A stretch of DNA of 45,016 bases from an uncultured Eggerthellaceae bacterium (GCA_910580205.1 CAJTVP010000015.1:1-45016); one strand, 5' to 3'; positions 1 to 8,154 are shown, counted from the first letter of the stretch. The notes: a model not told the origin generated them from the sequence alone. Numbers and translations: made by a program.

Positions 1-1415
1 AGAATGGCCACAAGATTGATGATAGCCATGAAGCCCATGAAGATGTCAGCCAAATTCCACGCCAGATCGAAGCTGTTCACGCAGCCGTAGAAGATGGCGG
101 CCAGACACAGCACGCGGAAGATGAGCATGCCCCACTTGGTGTTCTTGAAGATGTAGCGGAAGTTCGTCTCGGCATAGAAGTAGTTGCCGATGAGGCTGGA
201 GAACGCGAAGGCGAAGATCGCGAAGGTGATGAAGTGGATGCCCACCTCGCCGACGGCGTTGTTCACGGCCATCTGCACGAGCGGCATGCCGTTGAGCGCC
301 ATGGCGGCCTCGGGATCCTGCACCCAAAACACCATGACCATCATAGCGGAGCAGGTGCAGATGAGCAGCGTGTCGATGTACACGGACAGGCTCTGCACGA
401 GGCCCTGCTTCACCGGGTGAGAGACATCCGCCGTGGCGGCGGCGTTCGGCGCGGAGCCCATGCCCGCCTCATTGGAGAACAGGCCGCGCTTGATGCCCCA
501 CATGAGGCAGGAGCCCGTGAAGCCGCCGGCGAAGGATTCGGGATTGAACGCCTCGGTGAAGATGAGGGACAGGATGGCGGGGAGCTCGGTCACGTTCGCC
601 ACGGTGGTCCACAGAGCGATGGCGATGTAGGCCACGGCCATGATGGGCACGATCACGCTGGTGATGACCGAGATGCGATGCATGCCGCCGAAGATGACGA
701 GCGCGGTGGCGATGACGATCAGCAAGCCCACGAGCGCGTTCACCGTGAACTGATGCTCCGGGATCACGTAATAGTCAAGGGCGGACGTGATGTTGAACGT
801 CTGAAGGCCGTTGAACCCGAACGCGAAGCAGAGGATCAGCGCGATGGCGAACACGATGCCCAGCCAGCGCTTCCCCAGCGCCTGCTGGATGTAGTAGGCC
901 GGACCGCCACGGAACGTGCCATCGGGATTCTTCACCTTCCAGATCTGCGCCAGCGTGGATTCCACGAACGCGGATGCTGAGCCGATGATGGCCATGAGCC
1001 ACATCCAGAACACCGCTCCCGGACCGCCCATGGAGATGGCCGTGGCGATGCCGACGATGTTGCCCGTGCCCACGCGGGAGGCGGTGGAGACCATGAGGGC
1101 CTGGAACGAGGAGATGCGCTTCTTCTTGCCCGCATGGGCCTTCGCCGTGCCCCCGCATTCGGCGGTCATGACATCGCAATCATCCTCCAGCTCCGCCTCG
1201 GCCGCGTCCGCCGCCTCTTCCGCCGTGATGCGGTCGCTGGAAGCGGTGAGGGACGTGAACATGTCCTTCAGATAGCGGATCTGCACGAACTTGGTGCGGA
1301 CGGTGAACCACACGCCCACGACCACGAGCAAGATCACCAAGATGTAGGTGTACATGAAGTCGTCGATGACCCCCGTGAACGACACGAGCGCATCATTGAT
1401 GCCGGAAAAATCCAT
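1..1415 (-). CDS. Sodium:alanine/glycine symporter (AGCS family), C-terminus cut by window edge
   Basis: Membrane carrier expected to import alanine or glycine with Na+. Translating leftward from the ATG at 1413-1415 gives 471 residues with many hydrophobic helices and no stop before the window edge. Family motifs are visible: RVGTGNIVG, GGPGAVFWMW, FVESTLAQIWKVK, and SNEAGMGSAPNAAATAD. The start follows GGAGG at about 7 bases. An acidic and alanine-rich stretch of roughly 30 residues (about residues 65-100, containing AELEDDCDV) sits between the first helix region and the SSFQAL motif, where family members I know have only a short basic loop. Substrate choice between alanine, glycine and related amino acids cannot be read from sequence. 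It lies 27 bases downstream of tlyA but may have its own promoter. Confidence 0.93.
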   Translation of the reverse strand, partial: MDFSGINDALVSFTGVIDDFMYTYILVILLVVVGVWFTVRTKFVQIRYLKDMFTSLTASSDRITAEEAADAAEAELEDDCDVMTAECGGTAKAHAGKKKRISSFQALMVSTASRVGTGNIVGIATAISMGGPGAVFWMWLMAIIGSASAFVESTLAQIWKVKNPDGTFRGGPAYYIQQALGKRWLGIVFAIALILCFAFGFNGLQTFNITSALDYYVIPEHQFTVNALVGLLIVIATALVIFGGMHRISVITSVIVPIMAVAYIAIALWTTVANVTELPAILSLIFTEAFNPESFAGGFTGSCLMWGIKRGLFSNEAGMGSAPNAAATADVSHPVKQGLVQSLSVYIDTLLICTCSAMMVMVFWVQDPEAAMALNGMPLVQMAVNNAVGEVGIHFITFAIFAFAFSSLIGNYFYAETNFRYIFKNTKWGMLIFRVLCLAAIFYGCVNSFDLAWNLADIFMGFMAIINLVAI

Positions 1416-1441
1416 GAATCCTCCTTATGTAGAATCTGTAG

Positions 1442-1447
1442 ATTATA
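1442..1447 (-). promoter_or_regulatory. Candidate -10 hexamer for the symporter gene
   Basis: The minus strand reads TATAAT here, overlapping the tlyA stop codon, about 27 bases before the symporter ATG. The best -35 match (TTGCTG) is 19 bases upstream, which is long. A small inverted repeat AATCT-GT-AGATT (1433-1444) overlaps it. It could be a real promoter giving a very short leader, or a chance match. Confidence 0.3.
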
Positions 1448-2183
1448 CCAAGGAGAAGATGGCATGCAGCAAGTATTCGACGTTGCCCTTGGGACCTTTG
1501 AGAGGGGATTCGATGGCGCCCGCCACGGTGAACCCATGGCTCTCAAGGGCCGTCTCCACTTCCCGCACGACGCGCTCTCGCACCGCAGGGTCGCGCACCA
1601 CGCCGCGCTCCGTCTCCTCATGGGCGCTTTCGAACTGGGGCTTCACCAGCGCGAGGAGGATGGTTCCCTCATGGGACAAGCGCGCAAGCGCATCCGCTAG
1701 GGACGCCAATCCGATGAAGCTCACATCTATGACGATGACGTCGAACGGCGCGCCCAAGGAGGCGGGATCAGCCGTGCGGATGTTGGTCCGTTCGAAGATG
1801 CGCGTCTTGGGGCTGCTGCGCACCTCCCAGGCCAGCTGGCCGTAATTGACATCCACGCAGGCGACGCTTTCCGCTCCCGCTTGGAGCAGGCAATCGGAGA
1901 AACCGCCGGTGGATGAGCCCACGTCGATGCAGTTCTTGCCCCGCACGTCCACTCCGAACGCCTCGAGGGCGGCGAAGAGCTTCTCTCCGCCCCGGGACAC
2001 GAAGCGCTTCTGGTTCTTCACGAAGATGTCAGCATCCGAGCGCACGAGCACGGCCGGACTGGCAGGATAGGCGTCATCCACACGGACCTCGCGCGCATAG
2101 ACCGCGCGGGCCGCCGCATCCGCAGAGGGAAAGAATCCGCGCTCTACCAGAAGCTCGTCCAAGCGGGACCGCTGCTGCTTCAT
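1443..2183 (-). CDS. tlyA: TlyA family rRNA (cytidine-2'-O)-methyltransferase / putative hemolysin
   Basis: A 246-residue protein with the two-part TlyA layout: an N-terminal S4 RNA-binding domain (about residues 1-60, beginning RSRLDELLVERG) and a FtsJ-like SAM-dependent methyltransferase. Visible elements are SRGGEKL, the SAM-binding DVGSSTGGFSDCLL, the catalytic-region VIDVSFI, LVKPQFE and the C-terminal KGPKGNVEYLLH. The family methylates 2'-OH of cytidines in 16S and 23S rRNA and influences capreomycin sensitivity; the hemolysin name is historical. Its ATG overlaps the asd stop as ATGA, so translation is probably coupled to lysC-asd. The pairing with lysine/threonine biosynthesis has no obvious functional reason. 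Confidence 0.93.
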   Translation of the reverse strand: MKQQRSRLDELLVERGFFPSADAAARAVYAREVRVDDAYPASPAVLVRSDADIFVKNQKRFVSRGGEKLFAALEAFGVDVRGKNCIDVGSSTGGFSDCLLQAGAESVACVDVNYGQLAWEVRSSPKTRIFERTNIRTADPASLGAPFDVIVIDVSFIGLASLADALARLSHEGTILLALVKPQFESAHEETERGVVRDPAVRERVVREVETALESHGFTVAGAIESPLKGPKGNVEYLLHAIFSLV

Positions 2184-3229
2184 GGAAGCAGCAGCTGGGC
2201 GATCTGGACCGCGTTCAGCGCTGCGCCCTTGCGAATCTGGTCCGCCACATCCCAGAACGCGATGCCGTGCGGCACGCTGACGTCTTCACGGATGCGCCCC
2301 ACGAAGACCGGCGTGGTGTTCGCCAAAAGGCCCGGCATGGGATAGGCGCATGTCTCCGCGTCATCCATGACCACGATGCCCGGCGCGCCTTCGAGCGCCG
2401 CCCGCGCTTCATCGGCGCTGACCGCGCCTTCGAACTCCACGTTCACCGCTTCGCCATGGCAGCGCAGGACCGGCACGCGCACGCAGGTGGCTGCCACTTC
2501 CAGGCTGTCCCGATGCATGATCTTCTTCGTCTCGGCCACCATCTTCCATTCTTCTTTGGTGGAGCCGTCGTCCAAAAAGACGTCGATGTGCGGGATGCAG
2601 TTGAACGCGATGGGATGTTGGAACGCGGAGACTTCAAGCTCAGCAGTCGGCGTGCCATCCAGGAAATCCTTGGTCTGGCTGTACAGCTCATCCATGGCCG
2701 CCGCGCCCGCACCGGAAGCCGCCTGATAGGTGGCCACAACCACGCGCTTGATGGGAGAGAGGTCGTCCAAGGGTTTGAGCGCCACCACCATCTGAATGGT
2801 GGAGCAATTCGGATTGGCGATCACGCCATGATGCCACTGGATGTCTTCCGGATTCACCTCCGGCACCACCAACGGCACATCCTCATCCATGCGGAAAGCG
2901 CTGGAGTTGTCGATCATGACCGCACCGGCATCCACGACCGCTTGGCGCATCTGCTTTGAGACGCCCGCGCCGGCGGAGAACAGGGCGATGTCCACGCCCT
3001 CGAAAGAGGCTGGCGTCATCTCTTGGACCGTGAGCGGCCCTGCCGGCACATCTCCGCATCCATCGAAAGGGAGCTCCTTGCCAGCGGAACGCGCGCTGGC
3101 CAGCGCCCGCACCTCCGATGCCGGGAAATCAAGCTCATGAAGCACTTTCAAGAACTCTCGGCCGACAGCCCCGGTGGCCCCGGCGACGGCTACGACCGGA
3201 CGTTTCGGCATGGGTCTGCTCATGCTCAT
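2180..3229 (-). CDS. asd: Aspartate-semialdehyde dehydrogenase
   Basis: Second enzyme of the aspartate pathway: NADPH-dependent reduction of aspartyl phosphate to aspartate semialdehyde, feeding lysine, diaminopimelate, threonine and methionine. The 349-residue protein has the N-terminal nucleotide-binding motif AVAGATGAVG, the active-site cysteine in IANPNCSTIQ (near residue 140), and the later HIDVFLDDGSTKEEWK and RCHGEAVNVEF segments of the substrate domain. Length is normal. It overlaps lysC upstream and tlyA downstream by 4 bases each (ATGA), giving a tightly coupled three-gene operon. A start at the third or seventh codon (both Met) is possible. Confidence 0.96.
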   Translation of the reverse strand: MSMSRPMPKRPVVAVAGATGAVGREFLKVLHELDFPASEVRALASARSAGKELPFDGCGDVPAGPLTVQEMTPASFEGVDIALFSAGAGVSKQMRQAVVDAGAVMIDNSSAFRMDEDVPLVVPEVNPEDIQWHHGVIANPNCSTIQMVVALKPLDDLSPIKRVVVATYQAASGAGAAAMDELYSQTKDFLDGTPTAELEVSAFQHPIAFNCIPHIDVFLDDGSTKEEWKMVAETKKIMHRDSLEVAATCVRVPVLRCHGEAVNVEFEGAVSADEARAALEGAPGIVVMDDAETCAYPMPGLLANTTPVFVGRIREDVSVPHGIAFWDVADQIRKGAALNAVQIAQLLLP

Positions 3230-4503
3230 CTCCCCTTCTTCATCTTGTCCGCGATCTCCTCAGCGGAGAGCTGCGTCTCCTGGAACACGCTGTCTGAGTC
3301 AAGATCGAACGCCGTATGGAGCACCTGCACGGCGCGCTCCACCTCCGCAGCTTCGATCACCATGGAAAGGCGGATGGGAGAGGTGGAGATGGCCAGGATG
3401 TTGATGTTGTTCTCGGACATGGTGCGGAACGCCAGCGCGGACACGCCCGGCGAGGACTTCATGCCCGTGCCCACCAGGCTCACCTTCGCGATGTCCTCAT
3501 CCACATCCCACCCATCAGCGCCGATCTCCGGCAGCACCTCTTCGATGGCCTCGACAGCGCGCGCCAGATCAGCTTCCGGGCAGGTGAATGAGATGTCTGT
3601 GGCGCCGTCGAGAGAGGTGTTCTGGATGATCATGTCCATGTTCACCATCTTCGCCGCCAGCGCGCTGAACACCATGGCAGCCACGCCGGTGGTGTCCGGC
3701 ACGTGCCGGATGGTCACCTTCATCTCCGAGGTGTCGTGGGCGATCCCCGTTATCACCGCTTGCTCCATGCGGCTCTCCTCCCTGACCAGGGTCCCCGGCG
3801 CTTCTGAGAACGCAGAGCGCGCATGGATGACCACGTTCCATTTCTTCGCGAATTCCACGGCGCGCATCTGGAGCACTCCCGACCCAGCGCTGGACAGTTC
3901 CAGCATCTCGTCGTAGGAGACGCTCTCCAGCTTGCGCGCGCGGGGCGCTGTGCGCGGATCGGTGGTGTACACGCCATCCACGTCCGAATAGATCTCGCAG
4001 ATGTCAGCCTTGATGCCCCACGCCACGGCCACAGCGGTGGTATCCGATCCCCCGCGCCCGAGCGTGGTGATGTCCCCATTCCCGTCGATCCCCTGGAACC
4101 CGGCGATGACGGGGATGCATCCCGCATCCAGCGCACGGCGGATACGCTCGTTGTGCACCTTCACGATCTTGGCTTTGTTGTGCGTGCCGTTCGTCTCGAT
4201 GCCCGCTTGCCGCCCGGTGTAGCTCATGGCCTTGTGACCCTTCGCCTCCAGCGCCAGCGCCAGAAGCGTCATGGAGACCTGCTCGCCCGTGGAGAGCAAG
4301 CGGTCCAGCTCACGAGAAGGCGGATCTGGATTCACGGCGGCGGCCAAGCCCATGAGCTCATCGGTGGTCTTGCCCATGGCGGACACGACCGCCACCACCT
4401 CATCGCCCCGCTCCCGGATCTTGATGAGGCGATCCGCCACGCCCTTTATCCTCTCGGGAGACGCCACAGACGTCCCCCCGAATTTCGCTACGATCAATGC
4501 CAT
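3226..4503 (-). CDS. lysC: Aspartate kinase
   Basis: First committed step of the aspartate pathway, phosphorylating L-aspartate. The ATG at 4501-4503 gives a 425-residue monofunctional enzyme starting MALIVAKFGGTSV. An upstream in-frame ATG at 4557 has no Shine-Dalgarno site and would add a tail unlike the family. Visible are KFGGTSV, TTLGRGGSDTTAVA and DVDGVYTTDPR of the amino-acid kinase fold (about residues 1-240), then two ACT domains (about 265-415) that normally mediate lysine/threonine feedback. In the second ACT domain the segment reads ISTSPIRLS, where many relatives have ISTSEI, so allosteric behaviour may differ. It heads the lysC-asd-tlyA operon and is divergent from the gene at 4646. 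Confidence 0.95.
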   Translation of the reverse strand: MALIVAKFGGTSVASPERIKGVADRLIKIRERGDEVVAVVSAMGKTTDELMGLAAAVNPDPPSRELDRLLSTGEQVSMTLLALALEAKGHKAMSYTGRQAGIETNGTHNKAKIVKVHNERIRRALDAGCIPVIAGFQGIDGNGDITTLGRGGSDTTAVAVAWGIKADICEIYSDVDGVYTTDPRTAPRARKLESVSYDEMLELSSAGSGVLQMRAVEFAKKWNVVIHARSAFSEAPGTLVREESRMEQAVITGIAHDTSEMKVTIRHVPDTTGVAAMVFSALAAKMVNMDMIIQNTSLDGATDISFTCPEADLARAVEAIEEVLPEIGADGWDVDEDIAKVSLVGTGMKSSPGVSALAFRTMSENNINILAISTSPIRLSMVIEAAEVERAVQVLHTAFDLDSDSVFQETQLSAEEIADKMKKGR

Positions 4504-4645
4504 GGGATCTATTGGTTGCTTTCTTTCTTCTCTGACCTTTGATTCCGTGAATGCCATATCATACCGAATGTTCAAGGGTTCGCGCGGATATCCTGCGGTT
4601 TTGGACCCAAGACCGGACGTGCGGAAACGACAGGAAGGCTCATCC

Positions 4646-5614
4646 ATGCCAGCAGCGCTCACCCATCATCTTTTCGGCCAAGAGATCTATGAGCGGAGAT
4701 TCGAGGTCATCGGGTGCGGCAAAGATGCCTACGAAGCGTTCTTGGTGGGATGCCAAGGGCCCGACCCGCTCTTCTACAGCGTCATGGACCCCACGCTCAC
4801 GAGCGTCTGGAAGATGGCTCAGCGGATGCACCGCTCAGACCCCGTGCCCCTGCTCACCTCCTTCGCGCGAGCCGTTCTCGAGCTGCCACCCGATCTGGCG
4901 CCCATCGGCCGGGCGTACCTGCGCGGCTTCGCTTGCCATTATCTGCTGGACGCATGCACGCACCCGCTCATCTACGCCCAGCAAGAAGAGCTCGCCAACG
5001 CCGGCGTGGAGGGCCTCAGCGCCGAGGATGCCCGCGAAGTGCATGCGCACATCGAAAGCGAGCTGGACGTGCTCGCGCTCTCCGTGAAGAAGGGTTGCAC
5101 CATCAAGGAGATGGGAAGCGCGGGGGCGGTCTTGAGCCTCACGCCGAAGGCTGCGCGCTGCGTCTCGTTCCTCTACAAGCGCGTGGTGGCGGAAGCCTAT
5201 GGCATGGACATCCCGCAAGACGCGTTCACGCGCAGCTTGCGAGCCTATCGCTCAGCGCTCTCCTTGCTCCATTCGCCACGAGGGCTCAAGCGGGCGCTCC
5301 TGGGGAAGATGGAGAGACTCGTGCGCGATCATTCTTATCTGCAAGCCATGAGCTACCGCAACGAGCTTCTGGAAACCTCTCCCTTCGCCAATGAGGAGCA
5401 TCGCCCGTGGACGGACCCCGGCACGGGCAAGGCGCGGACGGAGAGCTTTTGGGACCTCTACGACCAAGCGTTCGATGAGGCGCTCATCATGTTCGCCGCT
5501 TTGGACAGCCTGGATGAGCCCGATGCGGGCTATTTCGAAGGCCTCACCGAAGGAATGGATTTCCGCGGCCGCCCCACCCGCGCCACCATTCTCGCCGTCA
5601 GCACGCGAGAGTGA
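4646..5614 (+). CDS. Zinc-dependent phospholipase C domain protein
   Basis: A 322-residue protein starting at the ATG after AGGAAGG (4632-4638). The N-terminus shows the histidine- and aspartate-bearing pattern of the Zn_dep_PLPC family: THHLFGQEIYERR, GCQGPDPLFYS, and RGFACHYLLDACTHPLIYA (about residues 93-111). These residues would bind zinc as in bacterial phospholipase C and S1/P1-type nucleases. No signal peptide is visible, so it is probably cytoplasmic and unlike secreted toxins of the family. Actinobacterial and clostridial members of this type are uncharacterised, so lipase activity is not certain. Its promoter must lie in the 142-base divergent gap with lysC, where I see no strong match. 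Confidence 0.85.
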   Translation: MPAALTHHLFGQEIYERRFEVIGCGKDAYEAFLVGCQGPDPLFYSVMDPTLTSVWKMAQRMHRSDPVPLLTSFARAVLELPPDLAPIGRAYLRGFACHYLLDACTHPLIYAQQEELANAGVEGLSAEDAREVHAHIESELDVLALSVKKGCTIKEMGSAGAVLSLTPKAARCVSFLYKRVVAEAYGMDIPQDAFTRSLRAYRSALSLLHSPRGLKRALLGKMERLVRDHSYLQAMSYRNELLETSPFANEEHRPWTDPGTGKARTESFWDLYDQAFDEALIMFAALDSLDEPDAGYFEGLTEGMDFRGRPTRATILAVSTRE

Positions 5615-5669
5615 TGGACCATTCCGTTGATGTATAGTCCCAGCAGAAGCCGGCGAGCGAGGAGGAGCC

Positions 5670-6020
5670 ATGATCCGTGAGATCACCGAGGAGAACTTCA
5701 CAGAAGAGGTGGCGGATAGCCCCATACCCTGCGTCATCGAGTTCACGGCTGGCTGGTGCACCTACTGTGATGAGATGGTTCCCGCCTTCGAGAGACTCTC
5801 AGAGAAGTTCGACGGCGCGGTGAAGTTCTGCTTGGTCAACATAGACGAGCAGAGGGGCTTGCGCATCAAGTTCGCCGTGGCCGCCCTCCCCTACATCGTC
5901 TACATCCAAGATGGCATGAAGACGCCCTTGTTCGACGCCATCGTGAGCGAGGACAGGCTGGAAGAGCGCATCACCCACATGCTCGAAGGCAAAGACGCCC
6001 CCGGCACCACGCCGCTTTGA
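5670..6020 (+). CDS. Thioredoxin-like protein with WCTYC active site
   Basis: A 116-residue single-domain thioredoxin fold. The redox motif is WCTYC (about residues 29-33) in the context EFTAGWCTYCDEMVP. The cis-proline region is ALPYIVYIQDG. Length is normal. The CTYC dipeptide differs from CGPC of canonical thioredoxin, which generally shifts the redox potential; it may serve a specialised reductase or disulfide role. There is no signal peptide, so it is expected in the cytoplasm. The start follows GAGGAGG with good spacing, and a TATAGT hexamer at 5633-5638 could be a -10 element. It lies 55 bases after the phospholipase-like gene and may be co-transcribed. Confidence 0.88.
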   Translation: MIREITEENFTEEVADSPIPCVIEFTAGWCTYCDEMVPAFERLSEKFDGAVKFCLVNIDEQRGLRIKFAVAALPYIVYIQDGMKTPLFDAIVSEDRLEERITHMLEGKDAPGTTPL

Positions 6021-6102
6021 TCTTGAGGCAGCCCGCTTTGGGCGCTGCGCAGAAAAACGGGATCTGGACGGTGCCCAAACGCTGATCGTCCGAATTCGAT
6101 AA

Positions 6103-6133
6103 TGACGCTTGACGTTATTAATGTGATGCGTCA
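6103..6133. promoter_or_regulatory. 31-bp imperfect palindrome, probable higBA autoregulatory operator
   Basis: The site is centred on 6118. Outer arms are TGACGC (6103-6108) and GCGTCA (6128-6133); counting inward, 12 of 15 base pairs are complementary. It ends 10 bases before the toxin ATG at 6144. A GATAAT hexamer (6098-6103) abuts its left edge and could be the -10 element, which would place the site over the transcription start. HigA-type antitoxins bind palindromes in their own promoter, so this is the natural operator. Binding itself is inferred. Confidence 0.55.
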
Positions 6134-6143
6134 CCATACGAAG

Positions 6144-6422
6144 ATGATCATTTCATTCAAGGATGAAGATACTGCCAAACTCGCCCAAGGCATCCGGGTA
6201 AAGCGCTTCATCGCCTTTGAAAGAGTTGCCAAGCGCAAACTGATGCAGTTGCAGATCGCAATGACTCTTGACGATCTGCGGATACCTCCAGGGAATCGCC
6301 TTGAAGCATTGAAAGGGGATCGGAAAGGAGCCCACAGCATTCGCATCAATGATCGGATGCGTCTTTGCTTTCGATGGACTGCGGCTGGCGCTGAAGATGT
6401 TGAGATAACCGACTATCACTGA
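6144..6422 (+). CDS. higB: HigB-type (RelE superfamily) toxin
   Basis: A 92-residue toxin of the HigB/RelE fold. Members are ribosome-dependent or free mRNA interferases that stop translation when released from antitoxin. The start at 6144 begins MIISFKDEDTAKL, matching the family N-terminus; an in-frame ATG at 6102 would place coding sequence across the palindrome and is rejected. Typical C-terminal features are LDDLRIPPGNRLEALKGDRKG, SIRINDRMRLCFRW and the ending DVEITDYH. The Shine-Dalgarno match before 6144 is weak. The antitoxin gene follows after 12 bases, in the toxin-first order of higBA loci. Base composition is more AT-rich than the flanking housekeeping genes. Confidence 0.93.
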   Translation: MIISFKDEDTAKLAQGIRVKRFIAFERVAKRKLMQLQIAMTLDDLRIPPGNRLEALKGDRKGAHSIRINDRMRLCFRWTAAGAEDVEITDYH

Positions 6423-6434
6423 CAAAGGGGCATC

Positions 6435-6743
6435 ATGAGCAAATACCACTACGAAGTCGTGAGCATCACACCGGGTGAATTGTTGAAAGAAGAGTTCCTG
6501 GAGCCTCTGGGCATATCCCAGTACCGCCTCGCCAAAGAAATCGGAGTCCCTGCGGGGCGCATCGGTCAGATCGTCGCTGGCAAACGCTCCATCAGCGCCG
6601 ATACGGATCTCCGTCTCTGCAAGTTCTTCGGGCTCTCCAATGGCTACTGGCTCCGCGCGCAAGCAGCCTACGACACCGAAGTAGCCGAACACGAGCTTGC
6701 AGAAGAACTGGAAAAGATCACGCCTTGGAACAGCGCTGCCTAG
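6435..6743 (+). CDS. higA: HigA-type antitoxin, XRE-family helix-turn-helix
   Basis: A 102-residue antitoxin of the HigA family. It starts after AAAGGGG and carries a helix-turn-helix in about residues 27-60, reading GISQYRLAKEIGVPAGRIGQ. The HigA-typical opening ITPGELLKEEFLEPLGIS and the segment FGLSNGYWLRAQAAYD are present. It should bind and neutralise the toxin encoded just upstream and repress the pair through the palindrome at 6103-6133. Both are family knowledge, not seen directly. The locus may stabilise the neighbouring accessory DNA. Confidence 0.93.
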   Translation: MSKYHYEVVSITPGELLKEEFLEPLGISQYRLAKEIGVPAGRIGQIVAGKRSISADTDLRLCKFFGLSNGYWLRAQAAYDTEVAEHELAEELEKITPWNSAA

Positions 6744-6954
6744 CGAACGAATAAACAGGGATGTCGAAAAAGCGAAGCACCGTCTGAGAAGAAACATGGA
6801 GCAATGGGCTTTTCCGATATGATCGGAAAAGCTCCTCTTAGAGAAAACATGCTTTCCACCCATACCTGGTTTGCCTCAATGCACTGCCCGGAATGCGTGA
6901 TCGAAAGACCAGCGCATCCTATTCAGCAAGAACCCACGAGAAAAGCCATGCGGC
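6744..6954. other. 211-base gap between convergent genes with one hairpin, otherwise featureless
   Basis: This stretch lies between the ends of higA and the AAA ATPase. It contains a perfect 11-bp inverted repeat with an ATG loop (6808-6832), and no convincing gene, insertion sequence end or RNA was recognised. Short open frames here lack Shine-Dalgarno sites. Confidence 0.5.
6808..6832. repeat. Perfect 11-bp inverted repeat hairpin
   Basis: GCTTTTCCGAT, then the loop ATG, then ATCGGAAAAGC. It sits between the convergent ends of higA and the ATPase gene, where a bidirectional terminator would be expected, but neither side carries a T-tract. It could block transcription Rho-dependently, stabilise RNA, or be a remnant of a mobile element end. 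Confidence 0.5.
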
Positions 6955-8142
6955 TCAAAAGAGCGGTATCTCGCCGCGCAAGAACGCTTCCAGGGGACAG
7001 TCTGCAGAACCGATGACGAGGGTCGTCGCATCGGGGAATCTGTTCACGAAGGCGGTCAGCCCCTTCAGGGATTTCACACGTCCGCTCTTCACCTCGATCG
7101 CCCGCACTTGCTCTCCTTGGCTCAAGACGAAATCAACCTCGTTCATCCCCTCGCGCCACCAGTGAACCTCGAACCGCTCGACAGCCGATCGGGCCAGAAG
7201 GCAGGCGCCGATGGCGCTTTCGACCAAGCGCCCTTTTCGTTCAGGGTCAATGAGCAGGAAATCACGATAAGGCCCATAGCTCGCCACCATGAGAGAGGTG
7301 TCGTAAACCATGAAGCGAGGAGAGCTCGCTTTCTCGCGGATGAGCTTTGGATCATACTTCGAAAGACCGCATAAAAGCCCGGCATCGCTGAGAAGGGAAA
7401 GATAGTGAGCGAGCGTCGTGGTGTTGCCCGCATCGTCCAGCTGCCCCAAGATCTTGCGATAGGAGAGCTCTTGGCCTGAATAGGATGCCCCTAGATGGAA
7501 CAACCGCTCCATGAGGGCCGGCTTGCGCACTTCTTCCATGGCGATCACGTCTTTGGCGATGCTGGGATCTATGACGGCGTCGTTCATGTAGTCAAGCCAG
7601 CGCGTTTCATCACTGCGCAACGGAGCGCCTCCAGGATACCCTCCGAAAAAGAGGAACTCATCCAAATCGTATCCGAACGCATCCCTGCATTCAGTCAAGC
7701 TCCAATGCGTGCTTCTGATGATCTCAAAACGCCCGGTCAACCCTTCGCGAAGGCCCCGCTGGATGAGCAGCGACGAGGAGCCGCTCAACACGACTCGCAG
7801 GTCCACCTCATTCCACGCGTCCTCATCCCATAGCTCCTTCACCACAGCCGACCATTGAGGTATCAGCTGGACTTCGTCGATGACGAGAAGGACGGAGGGA
7901 TGCTCATCCGTCACGAGATTCCTCGCCTGCATCCATTGAGCCCGCAGCCAATCCCGGCTTGAAGCATCCATGCTCGCAAGGGCCGTATGGACCGGCAAGG
8001 ACACCTCTTCAAGGGCTTGCCTGAGCGCAGTGCTCTTGCCCGTTTGCCGAGGGCCGATGAGCATCTGGATGAAACGGCGCGGTTCGTTCATGCGGTCGAT
8101 CAACGTATGAACGAGGGGGCGTCTGTATTCCGGACGGCTCAT
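6955..8142 (-). CDS. AAA ATPase with C-terminal DUF4143 domain
   Basis: A 395-residue protein. The ATG at 8140-8142 follows AGGAG; an in-frame TTG at 8163 lies inside the operator repeat and is rejected. The N-terminal AAA domain has Walker A GPRQTGKST (about residues 31-39), Walker B VLLVIDEVQ and sensor-like VLSGSSSLLI. The C-terminal DUF4143 region has a restriction-endonuclease-like EVDFVL ... AIEVKSG signature. Large families of such proteins are scattered across gut and oral bacteria. No biochemical role is established; suggestions include mobile-element or toxin-antitoxin-like functions. Its promoter is packed with repeat operators (8155-8195), and it sits beside higBA, supporting accessory status. 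Confidence 0.9.
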   Translation of the reverse strand: MSRPEYRRPLVHTLIDRMNEPRRFIQMLIGPRQTGKSTALRQALEEVSLPVHTALASMDASSRDWLRAQWMQARNLVTDEHPSVLLVIDEVQLIPQWSAVVKELWDEDAWNEVDLRVVLSGSSSLLIQRGLREGLTGRFEIIRSTHWSLTECRDAFGYDLDEFLFFGGYPGGAPLRSDETRWLDYMNDAVIDPSIAKDVIAMEEVRKPALMERLFHLGASYSGQELSYRKILGQLDDAGNTTTLAHYLSLLSDAGLLCGLSKYDPKLIREKASSPRFMVYDTSLMVASYGPYRDFLLIDPERKGRLVESAIGACLLARSAVERFEVHWWREGMNEVDFVLSQGEQVRAIEVKSGRVKSLKGLTAFVNRFPDATTLVIGSADCPLEAFLRGEIPLF

Positions 8143-8154
8143 GTTCGATCTCCT

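Noticed and set aside
4646..5614. Secreted phospholipase C toxin
   Set aside because: No signal peptide is present and the resemblance is only at the zinc-binding domain level, so a toxin call is not supported.
6021..6062. Possible terminator after the thioredoxin gene (GCAGCCC with a bulged GGGCGCTGC)
   Set aside because: The stem needs a bulge and is followed by an A-run, not T residues, on the coding strand.
6102..6143. Upstream ATG start for the higB toxin
   Set aside because: It would put coding sequence across the palindromic operator, and homologues start at the MIISF position.
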